DNA of 64,000 bases. Origin: JABACD01 sp047639675 (GTDB lineage: Bacteria > Planctomycetota > UBA1135 > GCA-002686595). Location: the NCBI GenBank assembly GCA_047639675.1, contig JBLIOI010000010.1, forward strand, positions 1-64,000, given 5' to 3'. The notes beneath the pieces are model-generated. The model saw nothing but the letters and a program-made list of their open reading frames with translations, had not been told where the DNA came from and did not search any database. The stretch's first letter is position 1; each line of letters starts with the position of its first letter. The position numbers and the translations under genes were made by a program. This document shows, piece after piece, positions 52,980-61,455 of this stretch.

Positions 52980-53131
52980 TCTTAGCCATCGAGGGATGGG
53001 GGATCTGCTGAGCTGCGGACTTCAGCATCTGATCCATCCACGGCAAGCCGGTTAGCGCCCAAGCTCGCGGCTCCAAAGGGGCTGCCATGGAACCCGTGAA
53101 CTGAACTTGGGCATGGGCGACGAGATACACC
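52980..53131 (-). pseudogene. decayed C-terminal module of a secreted protein
   Basis: On the minus strand the DNA parallels the gene fragment at 56298-56888. VAHAQVQFTGS matches VAHSQVHFTGS there, and in a shifted frame GSPFGAASLGA matches GSPFGAASFGA. The frame change and loss of the rest show it is non-functional. It lies just beyond the beta-helix gene at 53220, so it may be the leftover of a gene replaced or cut by rearrangement. Confidence 0.6.
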
Positions 53132-53154
53132 GAGCGACCTAGCGCAATTGAATC

Positions 53155-53188
53155 GGGCGGCGCAGAGGTTGTCTTCCCTGCGCCGCCC
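53155..53188 (-). terminator. hairpin terminator beyond the beta-helix gene
   Basis: An 11-bp stem GGGCGGCGCAG / CTGCGCCGCCC lies 32 bp past the stop of the minus-strand gene at 53220 and is preceded by an A tract on that strand. Its T run (TTTTG) is on the plus strand. It shares the GGGCGGCGCAG core with the terminator at 44997. A bidirectional role is possible. Confidence 0.6.
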
Positions 53189-53219
53189 TTTTGTTCTCCG
53201 GTGGTCTTGCCACGCGCAG

Positions 53220-56054
53220 CTAGCGCTCGAAGGCTCCCATGTCCGTGATCGGTCCAGGTCCAACGCCCGTATTCGGCGCCGACGGATCGTCCACTGGCCG
53301 CGGGTTTCCAAGAAGATCGAGGGGCAATAATTCTAGGTAGTCTAGATCGCCGTCAATGTCGAGAGAGTCTGCGCTCAACAGAAGATTGGAACCCGCATCG
53401 GCGCAGGGCGAGCCCGCACCGAGTCTGTAGTCGCCGCTGGGCGCATTGTTGAATAGGGGGTCGGCACTCAAGAGAGACACGGACGTAACCGTCGCGTTGC
53501 CATTGAAGACGGACCCCAATCCACCCTCCAAGTCAGAGTAGGAGAGGGCGAGCGTGTGGCTCGTGCTGCCCACAGGTCCATTGCTGTGGACGCTTGGTCC
53601 ACTCAAGGCTGTGTTCTCCCACATGATCGAGTTTTCGACTTGAATATGGGTGCCTTCGAATGATCTCGCATAGGAGCCGATCGCACCGCCACCGTCAAAC
53701 TCTGAAACACCGAGTACTGTGTTCTTGACGAAGGTGGAGCTGTTTACGATCAGGTTGATGCTACCGAACCAGTCATTCGTATGAATGGCCCCTCCTCTGG
53801 CCGCAGTGTTCGAGCTGAAGAAGCAATTCTCGATCCGGGCATTTCCGTGGGTAAGCTCGATCGCGCCGCCGCTTCCTTGGGACTCGTTGTTGCGAAAGAT
53901 GCACTGCTCAAGAAGGCTCTCGCCGCCGTGCACGTCGAGGACGACCGCAGCGCCCGACTGCATGGTCGTGTTGCCCGTGAATGAACAGCGTTTAGCGCGC
54001 AATAGACCATTCGTGGAGATGATCGCGGCACCTCCCATCTCTCTTGTATTGTTCTGGAAATCACAATCGATGACGTTCACGTCGCCCCAGCCGTAAATCG
54101 CGCCATCCTTGCAGGAGATGAAGACGCAGTCTTCGACGGTGGCACTTGCATCGATCACCTTCAAGCTCGATGAAGGGTAGCCAGTTGACAGACCGTTCAT
54201 GATTGTGAGCCCCCGTAAGCGCAAGTGATTTCCCTCTCCGTCCACTCTGAACGCATAGCCGGAGTTTTGGAGGTCCATCGTGCAGGTCGCGGCACCGCCG
54301 CTACTGAAGATCGTGATGTTCCGCGGGCCCGAATCTCCAATGATCAAGTTACGGTTACTTGTGCCCGTGTACGTGCCTGCTTCCACGTGGATTGAGTCAC
54401 CGTCCTGGGCCACATCGAGAGCTTGGTTGAAGTCTTTGAAAGGCGAAGAAGCGCTACCGTTTCCTCCATTGGCTGCGGCCGCATCGATGTACAGGCTGGC
54501 GAATCCTTCGCACAAGTCAGGGATTCCGTTGTCGTTGATGTCAAGGGCTCCTTGACAGACGATCTCTAGGGTGTCATCGATCCCGTTTCCGTTGCAGTCG
54601 CTGAGCGGCGCGCAATGATCGGGCCTGAAATCGCCGTTGCAGTCCTGCGCTGATCCATTCGAGATATCGATGATGTCGTCGATTCCGTTTCCGTTGCAGT
54701 CATTGACTGTGTCGACGGTTGTAAGGAGCGTCGCGCCACCTATAGCGCGAAGGCCACCGGAACGATGGACGTAAGCCTGAACCGTTCGTGTTCTGAAGCC
54801 ACCGGAGGACACTTGGCCTGCCGGTAAGAACCAGTCCGCAACGCCGCTCGGGCCGATGAGAATTTGGGTATTCCAGTTGGAGTACTGCTGGGGGAAGGCG
54901 ACTAGCTGAATGCCCCCAGGACTGGCCACGAAATTGAAAGCAGCTTGTTGTCCACTAGCGAGCAGAACTCGATCGCCGGGGTTGCCTTCCACTCGCAAGT
55001 GGAAGGTGTCGCCTTCGGCTGCCAAGGAACGAATGGCACGCAAGCTGCGGCGCGATCCCGGAATTTCAGTCAGAGTTCCACCCAACCAAAAGGTCGAAGG
55101 CCCTGGCTGGCCGAGAGGATTTTGGCCGAACCGGAAGCCGCCCGCACCGCCAACATAATCGTTATCGAGTAGCCGCACGCTGGTTGCAAGATCTGCCCAG
55201 AGACCTGCTCCGCCGTCTCCTGCCGGTGCGCTGAACGTGGGGTCCGTGTCGCCTCCGTTGCCGCCTGCGAACTCGCAGCCAGAAGCTAAGATTCCGGCTC
55301 CACTGATTCGCAGACCGGCGGCGCCGTCGCTTCCGCCATCCCCGCCTGAGCCACCCTTGCCTCCGAAGAAGAAGCTGTCGTAGGCAGCGACCGCAGAATT
55401 CGTAGATGCGACTCCATGGCCACCCGGAGCTCCGACAAGGTCCCAGAAATGCTGCTTGCCCGATCCATTTCCGCCAATCAACTTGCAGTCGAGCACAGCC
55501 AAGTCGCTGCAACCTGTTGATAGCAAGCCGTGCCCGCCACTGGGATAATTGTAGTCATTATAGGAGTCCGGCGTTGAGAGGTTGAAGCCGAACTCAAGCC
55601 CGCTACCCCCATAGAATTCACACCCAAAAAAGCGCACAGCGCCGGCGTTGTTCGTTGCGAGAGTTGCCGTTTCATGGCCATAGGGGAGTGGGAAAACAGG
55701 CGGTATATCTTCGTATCGTCGACCACGAACGGTGATGCCCTCGATGCGGACCGTCGAACCTGCAGCGATGTTTTTGATGCTCAGTTGGCCGACGATCTCG
55801 ACGCCGTTGTCCGGCATCCCCAGAAGGGTCAGGGCCTTGCCGTCGATTTCAACGCCAGAGTAAGAGCCAGGGCTAATGAGCAGCGTCTCGCCATCGAGAG
55901 CGGCATCGACGGCGCCTTGGATAGTGGGAGAGTTCACACCGTTGTTGAGGTTGTGGACGTCGGCCCAGCCCAGACTTACAGTGGCGCTCGTCGCGATGGC
56001 GAAATACGCAAGGCGTGCCATGGAGGACTTCGGGAGCTCAGAGTACGAGATCAT
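53220..56054 (-). CDS. large secreted beta-helix protein with calcium-loop repeats
   Basis: 944 residues. ATG 56054 is preferred because AAGAGG lies about 7 nt upstream; ATG 56018 is an alternative. The signal peptide ends near LGWA-DVH. The N-terminal 350 residues are a right-handed beta-helix rich in Gly (VRFFGCEFYGGSGLEFG). A middle part carries three EF-like DCNGNGIDD/DCNGDFRPD/DINDNGIPD calcium loops at about 450-520. The C-terminal 400 residues form a second beta-helix of the pectate-lyase type (VEDCVFISCKDGAIYG, LLEQCIFRNNESQGSGGAIE) ending in DMGAFER. Such proteins are surface adhesins or polysaccharide-binding or -cleaving; no catalytic site was identified. Confidence 0.75.
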   Translation of the reverse strand: MISYSELPKSSMARLAYFAIATSATVSLGWADVHNLNNGVNSPTIQGAVDAALDGETLLISPGSYSGVEIDGKALTLLGMPDNGVEIVGQLSIKNIAAGSTVRIEGITVRGRRYEDIPPVFPLPYGHETATLATNNAGAVRFFGCEFYGGSGLEFGFNLSTPDSYNDYNYPSGGHGLLSTGCSDLAVLDCKLIGGNGSGKQHFWDLVGAPGGHGVASTNSAVAAYDSFFFGGKGGSGGDGGSDGAAGLRISGAGILASGCEFAGGNGGDTDPTFSAPAGDGGAGLWADLATSVRLLDNDYVGGAGGFRFGQNPLGQPGPSTFWLGGTLTEIPGSRRSLRAIRSLAAEGDTFHLRVEGNPGDRVLLASGQQAAFNFVASPGGIQLVAFPQQYSNWNTQILIGPSGVADWFLPAGQVSSGGFRTRTVQAYVHRSGGLRAIGGATLLTTVDTVNDCNGNGIDDIIDISNGSAQDCNGDFRPDHCAPLSDCNGNGIDDTLEIVCQGALDINDNGIPDLCEGFASLYIDAAAANGGNGSASSPFKDFNQALDVAQDGDSIHVEAGTYTGTSNRNLIIGDSGPRNITIFSSGGAATCTMDLQNSGYAFRVDGEGNHLRLRGLTIMNGLSTGYPSSSLKVIDASATVEDCVFISCKDGAIYGWGDVNVIDCDFQNNTREMGGAAIISTNGLLRAKRCSFTGNTTMQSGAAVVLDVHGGESLLEQCIFRNNESQGSGGAIELTHGNARIENCFFSSNTAARGGAIHTNDWFGSINLIVNSSTFVKNTVLGVSEFDGGGAIGSYARSFEGTHIQVENSIMWENTALSGPSVHSNGPVGSTSHTLALSYSDLEGGLGSVFNGNATVTSVSLLSADPLFNNAPSGDYRLGAGSPCADAGSNLLLSADSLDIDGDLDYLELLPLDLLGNPRPVDDPSAPNTGVGPGPITDMGAFER

Positions 56055-56297
56055 GGGGGGGCCTCTTGTGAAGATTGTCGTCGTGGATACGCGTCGGCGG
56101 AGGCACTAACGCGTTCGTCTACGTCATAGGTGCCGAGGGAGGCCATCCCGTTTCAGGAATCACGATTGTTATTCCTTGGCAAGGTTCAACAAGAGCAGTC
56201 CGGTCCTAACAGTGTCTCGACGAGCCATATACAAATCGACGGCCAATCAGGCCGTGAATGGGCAGGGAGACTATTTGGAGTTTGTAACGAGCTGCTG

Positions 56298-56888
56298 CTA
56301 CGGCAACCAAGTCACCGCCCAAGCACTCGATAGGTTGAAGTTCGACCCTGAACAAGGCGCGCTGGAATCCCGGTACCAGAACTGGTAGTTGGTGACGGTT
56401 CCAGCGCCAAAGCTCGCGGCTCCGAAGGGGCTGCCCTGGAAGTCGGTAAAGGTGGTTGTGCCCGATCCCGTGAAATGAACTTGAGAGTGGGCGACTTGGC
56501 CATCTACGCAGCTGATGCCTTCGCCGAAGAAGCTCCCAAGGCCTCCATTTGTCTGGTTGAGGGCGCGCAGCAGAATACCGGGCTTATTGCTTGGAAGGCC
56601 AGTGACGGTCAGTTGTAGCGTGTCGCTCAAGAGGTAAGCATTGCCCGATGCTTTTAGGCTTGCGCCGCCGACACCAGTGCTGTTGATGCATCCCTCACCG
56701 AGGTTGCTGAAGGTTCCGCAAGGGCAAATGCTACCCGTGCCATCAGCGAAGCAGAATCCTCCGCCGGTGTTCGTGTCGCGCAGTCCTGTCGAACGATCAA
56801 AGCCCGCGCTAATCTGCGTGAATCCTGATCGATCCCGCGTTGGTTCTAAAGGAGCGAGGGGAATACCTTGATCTAACCAAGAGTCTGC
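56298..56888 (-). pseudogene. 5'-truncated gene for a secreted protein's C-terminal module
   Basis: The minus-strand frame is open from 56888 (after a UAA at 56889-56891) to 56298 with no start codon before a TTG at 56630. It reads as the end of a typical planctomycete secreted protein: GGGFCFADGTGSICPCG, GEGCINSTGVGGASLKASGN, LPSNKPGILLRA, VAHSQVHFTGSG, YQFWYRDSSAP and final AVTWLP. The 5' part is missing; its upstream edge overlaps the start of the plus-strand ORF at 56840. A diverged partial copy is at 52980-53131. Confidence 0.7.
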
Positions 56889-57112
56889 TTAACCAAAAGC
56901 ACTCGGGGGAAGATGTGAAATCCGAGCTTGCTAAAGAACGCAAACTACGCAGCTTCCTCATCAACAAAAAACGAAATCATGTTGAGCGTGCTTCGATCGA
57001 GCTGAAAGCAGCCAGCAGGCAGCAGCAAAAAGAGCTGATAAAGCAAGAACTCAAAGTACTCCGAATTCGAATGGAAGAGCTAGAGAGAGCTCTCGCCGAA
57101 GAGGTGCATTAG
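56840..57112 (+). CDS. small coiled-coil protein, unknown
   Basis: 90 residues if started at TTG 56840, the only usual start near the 5' end; no ribosome binding site is seen, so the start is uncertain and the frame may be the 3' part of something longer. The product is almost all charged helix (KERKLRSFLINKKRNHVERA, QQKELIKQELKVLRIRMEEL) with a coiled-coil look and no membrane segment. A strong terminator follows at 57123. It overlaps the edge of the pseudogene at 56298-56888 antisense by 49 bp. No family recognised. Confidence 0.4.
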   Translation: MVLKERGEYLDLTKSLLNQKHSGEDVKSELAKERKLRSFLINKKRNHVERASIELKAASRQQQKELIKQELKVLRIRMEELERALAEEVH

Positions 57113-57122
57113 TCGCCGCTCG

Positions 57123-57154
57123 AGCTGAAGGCCGCGAATCCGCGGCCTTCAGCT
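57123..57154 (+). terminator. intrinsic terminator
   Basis: A perfect 14-bp stem AGCTGAAGGCCGCG / CGCGGCCTTCAGCT with loop AATC is followed by TTACTTTG. It lies 10 bp past the coiled-coil ORF and supports that ORF being transcribed. Confidence 0.7.
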
Positions 57155-57242
57155 TTACTTTGCATCTTGCGCCGCTGCAGTACGTAGCGGAGCCACCCGC
57201 GAGCCGTTCGAATTATCAAAATGAGGTGAGTAGGATAGTGCC

Positions 57243-58622
57243 ATGGATTCCAAGCACATTCGGTCCCTTCTAGCTCTCGCGCTCGTACTGGTCGCCTCTT
57301 GGTTTGGAGGATACTACATCCCGAAGATGATGCGCAGCGGTGAGCAGTCCCCGATCACTCCACCCCCCGTATTGACCGGGGATCCCCATGTGGATGACTT
57401 TCGGCACTTGAGTTGGCTGTTGCGCGAAAAGTGGTCTTGGCTCGAGATGCGCGAAAATCAAGGATTGAGTCTGGATGCGCTGGAGGAGGAAGCCCTCGCG
57501 CTTTCAAAAGCAGAACTTGGTGAGCGTGGCTTCTTGCGTGGACTGACCCGCTATATCTCTGGGATCTCGGATGGGCATGGTTCCGCAGGGCTTGCCGATG
57601 TCGACTTAGGTGAGGAACTCAAATGGCCCTTCACGCTGATCGAGGTCGAAGAAGGGGTGATGGTCGATGGCATCGGACCTACTCTATTCAAGTCGGAAGC
57701 CTTGAAGCGCGGTGACCTCATCTTGGCTGTCGACGGCCGAACGATTGACGAAGTCATTCACGATGCGGAGCGTTTCGTCTTCGCCTCGACGCCGGGCTCA
57801 CGAAGGCGAAAGGCTATCTATCTCCTAACCGCGAACAGCGCACAGGAGTCTCTAATCGTTCAAGCGCTTCGCATGGGGGAAAGCGAGCCGATCACGATAG
57901 AGGTGCCGTGCATACTTCCGAGCGAGCCGGTACCGAAATATGCTTGGCGGAACTTCAAGTGGAAGTTTGAGGAGATTGATTCAGAAACCGCCTACCTCTG
58001 CATTGGCGACTTCGTTTGCGAAGACTCTGGCTTCAAAGCTGCTGGAGCTGGTGAGCGCAACGAGATGGTCGCCGAGACCTTTGATGTCTACGCGGCTACC
58101 TTTGAGAAGGTATGCCAGAAGTCCAACCTAGTCCTAGATCTGCGCGGAAATGGTGGCGGTACCGACCTACTTGGGCAAGCTTTGGGCTTGCACTTGATGG
58201 AACCTGGCTTTCGCTACTTTCGCTTGAGCAGCCGCAGGAATGGGAGTTGGTTCAAAACTGGCTGGCAATGTCCTGAAGTCGGCCGTGAGACTCCGCGGTT
58301 TACTGGGCGTCTCGTATGCCTTATCGATGAAAAGAGCTTCTCCACAACGGACAACCTGGCCTCCAGTCTGCGAGACGAGCGCTCGAATACGACCTTCATT
58401 GGCCAACCAACCGGCGGTGGCAGCGGCGCGCCCAGGAGTTTCACACTGCCATCAACCGGCGCGCACGTTAGGTTCTGCACAATGCGAGTCTTTGCGCCCG
58501 ACGACACCTATATCGAAGGCAATGGCGTTCAACCTGACTTGCTCGTACGGCCTACGCGTGCGCAGATGTTGGCCGGCGAGGATGCCGTATTGGAAGCGGC
58601 TGTACGAAGCCTAAAGAACTGA
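57243..58622 (+). CDS. S41 family peptidase (tail-specific protease type)
   Basis: 459 residues, anchored by one N-terminal helix (LLALALVLVASWFGGYYI). A PDZ-like region (about 120-220, LKRGDLILAVDGRTIDEVI) precedes the S41 core. The core has VLDLRGNGGGTDLLGQALG (about 297-315), the serine segment LIDEKSFSTTDNLASSLR near 360-377 and TFIGQPTGGGSGAPRSFTLPSTG. The serine in KSFSTTD is the probable nucleophile. S41 enzymes cut exported or misfolded proteins from the C-terminus. It stands alone; the next gene lies 226 bp on. Confidence 0.8.
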   Translation: MDSKHIRSLLALALVLVASWFGGYYIPKMMRSGEQSPITPPPVLTGDPHVDDFRHLSWLLREKWSWLEMRENQGLSLDALEEEALALSKAELGERGFLRGLTRYISGISDGHGSAGLADVDLGEELKWPFTLIEVEEGVMVDGIGPTLFKSEALKRGDLILAVDGRTIDEVIHDAERFVFASTPGSRRRKAIYLLTANSAQESLIVQALRMGESEPITIEVPCILPSEPVPKYAWRNFKWKFEEIDSETAYLCIGDFVCEDSGFKAAGAGERNEMVAETFDVYAATFEKVCQKSNLVLDLRGNGGGTDLLGQALGLHLMEPGFRYFRLSSRRNGSWFKTGWQCPEVGRETPRFTGRLVCLIDEKSFSTTDNLASSLRDERSNTTFIGQPTGGGSGAPRSFTLPSTGAHVRFCTMRVFAPDDTYIEGNGVQPDLLVRPTRAQMLAGEDAVLEAAVRSLKN

Positions 58623-58848
58623 GCGGAACCTCCTTGTGGAGATGCGCCCAGCTCAGCCGGATGGTTGTTGCTGCAATCGAACTCGGTCGAGAGGCAAACC
58701 GGTGCAAGGCGTTGCGGATGGGGGCGGCCTATCACAATTCGAAGAACGAGAAGAAGGGGGATTGATGGTCTTGCGGTGATCGTGGCAAGGAAGGCGCCGC
58801 GCGCCTTGCAGTACGGTGTGCGCCTCACTAGCCAGTGGGCACCACTCA

Positions 58849-59457
58849 ATGATCAACTCGCGCGAGAAGTGGCAGATGCAAGTCACTGCCGAGCACTATG
58901 CCAGAGAGCGATTCGCCAATCCGCGGGCGCGCGGGCGCGATTTGCGCTTGATCGAAGAGCTACTCAGCCGTTTTGCGCCAGCGAGCATCGATCGTTTGGT
59001 CGACGTGCCCTGCGGCACCGGACGCTTGGCGCTGGGGCTCTCTAACCATTGCAAGCGCTACCTTGGCGCGGACATCTCGCTAGCTATGCTTGGTGAATTC
59101 GCGGCGCCGAGTCTTCTCGGTGATGCTGCGGCCTTACCTCTTCAAACAGAGAGCGCCGATGTCGTAGTGAGCTGCAGGTTGCTACATCACCTTGAACCGA
59201 ACAAAGAGTTGCTCTCTGTCGCGGCAGAACTCGTACGGGTATCAAAGCACTTGGTTGTGGCGTCTTTTTGGGACTCCAACTCATGGCCTGGACTGCGCCG
59301 CACCCGTGGTTGGCGCCGGGACTCTACAGGTAGGCGGCCTGCGTCGCGCGCAGTGATCGAAGACGCCTTCCAATCTGCCGGTGGCAAAGTTGTTGGCTAC
59401 GCCTCGTCGTTTCGCTTCGTCTCCATGCAGACCTTTGTTGCAGTCACAAAGGTCTGA
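58849..59457 (+). CDS. class I SAM methyltransferase (UbiE/Methyltransf_11 type)
   Basis: 202 residues from ATG 58849 (MINSREKWQMQVTAEHYA); ATG 58879 is another candidate, and the longer frame to 58816 is less likely. Motif I reads RLVDVPCGTGRLALGLS, followed by YLGADISLAML, LLGDAAALPLQTESADVVVSCRLLHHL and VSKHLVVASFWD, a standard small-molecule methyltransferase. It is followed after 2 bp by the interrupted WaaP-like kinase gene, so it may serve LPS-core or other surface glycan modification. Confidence 0.75.
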   Translation: MINSREKWQMQVTAEHYARERFANPRARGRDLRLIEELLSRFAPASIDRLVDVPCGTGRLALGLSNHCKRYLGADISLAMLGEFAAPSLLGDAAALPLQTESADVVVSCRLLHHLEPNKELLSVAAELVRVSKHLVVASFWDSNSWPGLRRTRGWRRDSTGRRPASRAVIEDAFQSAGGKVVGYASSFRFVSMQTFVAVTKV

Positions 59458-59459
59458 CG

Positions 59460-60257
59460 ATGAGTGTTCGCCAATCTCGTCGCTTTGACAAAGGGCGGCT
59501 TGAGCTTCTCGCTCGAGATGAAACGATTCTAAATCAGGCCTTCGAATGGGCATCTACTCAGCCTCATGACCAATCGATTGGCGGAGCCGCTCAACTCGGA
59601 CCCACAAGGGTCTGATGCAAGGCCGAGCCCCTGTCCAATCGTGTAGCACTGCGTCATCGCCTTCGCCAAGTCCTGATGGCCCGACCCTTGGCCCGCATTT
59701 CCGAGTTCAAGAACCTTGAGTGGTTACGTCTCCATCAATTCGCAGCCCCAGAGCCATTGGCTGCCGGTGCGTTCTTTGCTGGAGGATTGCCTCGTTGGCA
59801 ATTCTTGATCACTCGCCAAGTTGAGGATACTGACAGTCTGCAAGAATTCTTGAATCAGGGCGCCGGTGATGTCGAACCCGTACTCAAGGAGCTCGCCAGC
59901 GAAGTCGCTCGACTGCATGCCCTAGGATTCATCCATCGCGATCTCTTCCCACGCAACATATTGGTGCGCCGAGTTCCAGAACCGGGCTCGCTCTACTTCT
60001 TGGATGCCTGGCGCGGCGGTGCGCGGCTGCAAGGCCGCGGAGTGGCCTATGACCTGGCTTGTTTGTTGTCGTCCCTCCGTGAGTGGTTGACCACAGAACA
60101 GTTGGACGCGTGGCTCGCCAGCTACAGTGCCCAACGAACGGAACATGGCCGCCCGGTGAACCCTGACCGACTCGTACGAAGGGTACTAAAGGAACGCACC
60201 GCACTGCGGAAGCGTTACATACGCCGTGGTAGGGGAGGCGAGCTGCCGGACGTATGA
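59460..60257 (+). pseudogene. WaaP-like kinase gene with an in-frame UGA
   Basis: Starting at ATG 59460, 2 bp after the methyltransferase stop, the frame encodes MSVRQSRRFDKGRLELLARD ... GGAAQLGPTRV (51 codons), then UGA at 59613-59615, and continues in the same frame to 60257 with kinase sequence. The catalytic part has EVARLHALGFIHRDLFPRNI (HRDLxPxN) and LYFLDAWRGG (D of the DFG position), typical of WaaP/RIO-like lipopolysaccharide kinases. The downstream piece alone (ATG 59676, 193 aa) lacks the N-lobe. One base change (for example CGA to UGA) would explain it. Sequencing error cannot be excluded. Confidence 0.65.
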
Positions 60258-60536
60258 TTGCTCATCGTACGTATGCGACCATGGCGACGGCGGCCTCTCT
60301 TGCCTGCAACTGGAGATGTGCTGTGAGCAGGCGGACAACGGAGAGCTCGCCATACTCTCTCTTGGTGGTGAGCTAGGCGCGATTCTGGGCCCACTGAACC
60401 CTGTCAAATCTGGCCCGGATAGTGGCAATCGATGGTGATCTGCGAGCCAAGGCCAGGGCAGGGCGATTGATCACTGCGCTTGTCGCGGGCGGTGGAATGT
60501 GACTGACGCGCTTCGCTTGGCTAGACTGCCTGACTC

Positions 60537-61430
60537 ATGATTCAGCTACGACAAATCAGTGCAGCGGACTTGCCGCGTGTATCGGCAATCTTCTGCGAGG
60601 CCTTCGGTGTCAAGGATGCTCCTCCGATCGATTACTTCGCCAACCTCTGTTACACGGATCCGGAGGGTTGTCTCGTTGGTACCGTTGATGGCGAGATCGT
60701 CGGCTACGCCTGTACACACCAAAGCGGGAGTGTCGGATACATGGGAACACTCGCGGTGTCTGACTCTTGCAGGGGAATGGGCTATGGCAAGGCCTTGACC
60801 TTGGCTACGCGCGATCACCTCGCGGCCAATTGCGAGGTGGTTGGACTCTCTGTTGAGCCAACGATTGGGCGTAACCTGGAGCTTTACACCGCCTGCGGTT
60901 TTGAGCCGAGCCTGCCCGCTTGCCATGTCGGGAAGCGACTTGCAGAGAGCCGCACAAGAGCGATCTCACAGTCAATCCAAACGGCGCAGCAACTAGGCGC
61001 GAACGCGGAGTCGCACATCGCAAAGATCGGCGAGTGGAGCGCGGAAGTCTTCCCGGGGTTGGACATGACTCGCGACTTGGAGTTCTTCGTTCGCAACTAT
61101 CCGGAACGCTTGTGGATTCACGCTGATGATAAGGGTGTGAATGGCTTCCTTGCTTACGATGAGAATTTCCGTGGCGACCCTTGGGGAATGGTGCGGCCAG
61201 GACCGAATGATTTGGATGTATTGACCGCGCTCATAGAAGCGATCGAAGCTTCGACAAGCAATGAGATCCTCTGGTTCCAGCTGCACACCAACTTCCGGCG
61301 AGCCCTCAGAGCACTGAGGGCCCGGGGCTATCGAGTTGCCGATCACAAGACGTGTATGGTTTTTGAGGAACAAGCCGGATCGTGGCCATCCGCGCCGGAT
61401 TCGCTTTTGATCAGACCCTGGTGGACTTGA
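60537..61430 (+). CDS. GNAT acetyltransferase with two tandem domains
   Basis: 297 residues. The first GNAT domain (about 1-135) is canonical: IRQISAADLPRVSAIFCEAF-like start, GEIVGYACTHQ, TLAVSDSCRGMGYGKALTLA (acetyl-CoA loop Q/RxxGxG/A) and LYTACGFEP. The second half (about 150-285) has the shape of a degenerate GNAT fold without the acetyl-CoA loop (WIHADDKGVNGFLAYDE, FRRALRALRARGYRV). It acetylates an unknown amine. No operon partner. Confidence 0.75.
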   Translation: MIQLRQISAADLPRVSAIFCEAFGVKDAPPIDYFANLCYTDPEGCLVGTVDGEIVGYACTHQSGSVGYMGTLAVSDSCRGMGYGKALTLATRDHLAANCEVVGLSVEPTIGRNLELYTACGFEPSLPACHVGKRLAESRTRAISQSIQTAQQLGANAESHIAKIGEWSAEVFPGLDMTRDLEFFVRNYPERLWIHADDKGVNGFLAYDENFRGDPWGMVRPGPNDLDVLTALIEAIEASTSNEILWFQLHTNFRRALRALRARGYRVADHKTCMVFEEQAGSWPSAPDSLLIRPWWT

Positions 61431-61455
61431 TCGTTACGGCGCAACTCCTTCCTGA

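Noticed and set aside
59613..59615. Selenocysteine at the UGA of the kinase
   Set aside because: No SECIS-like hairpin was recognised right after the codon, and kinases of this family are not known selenoproteins.
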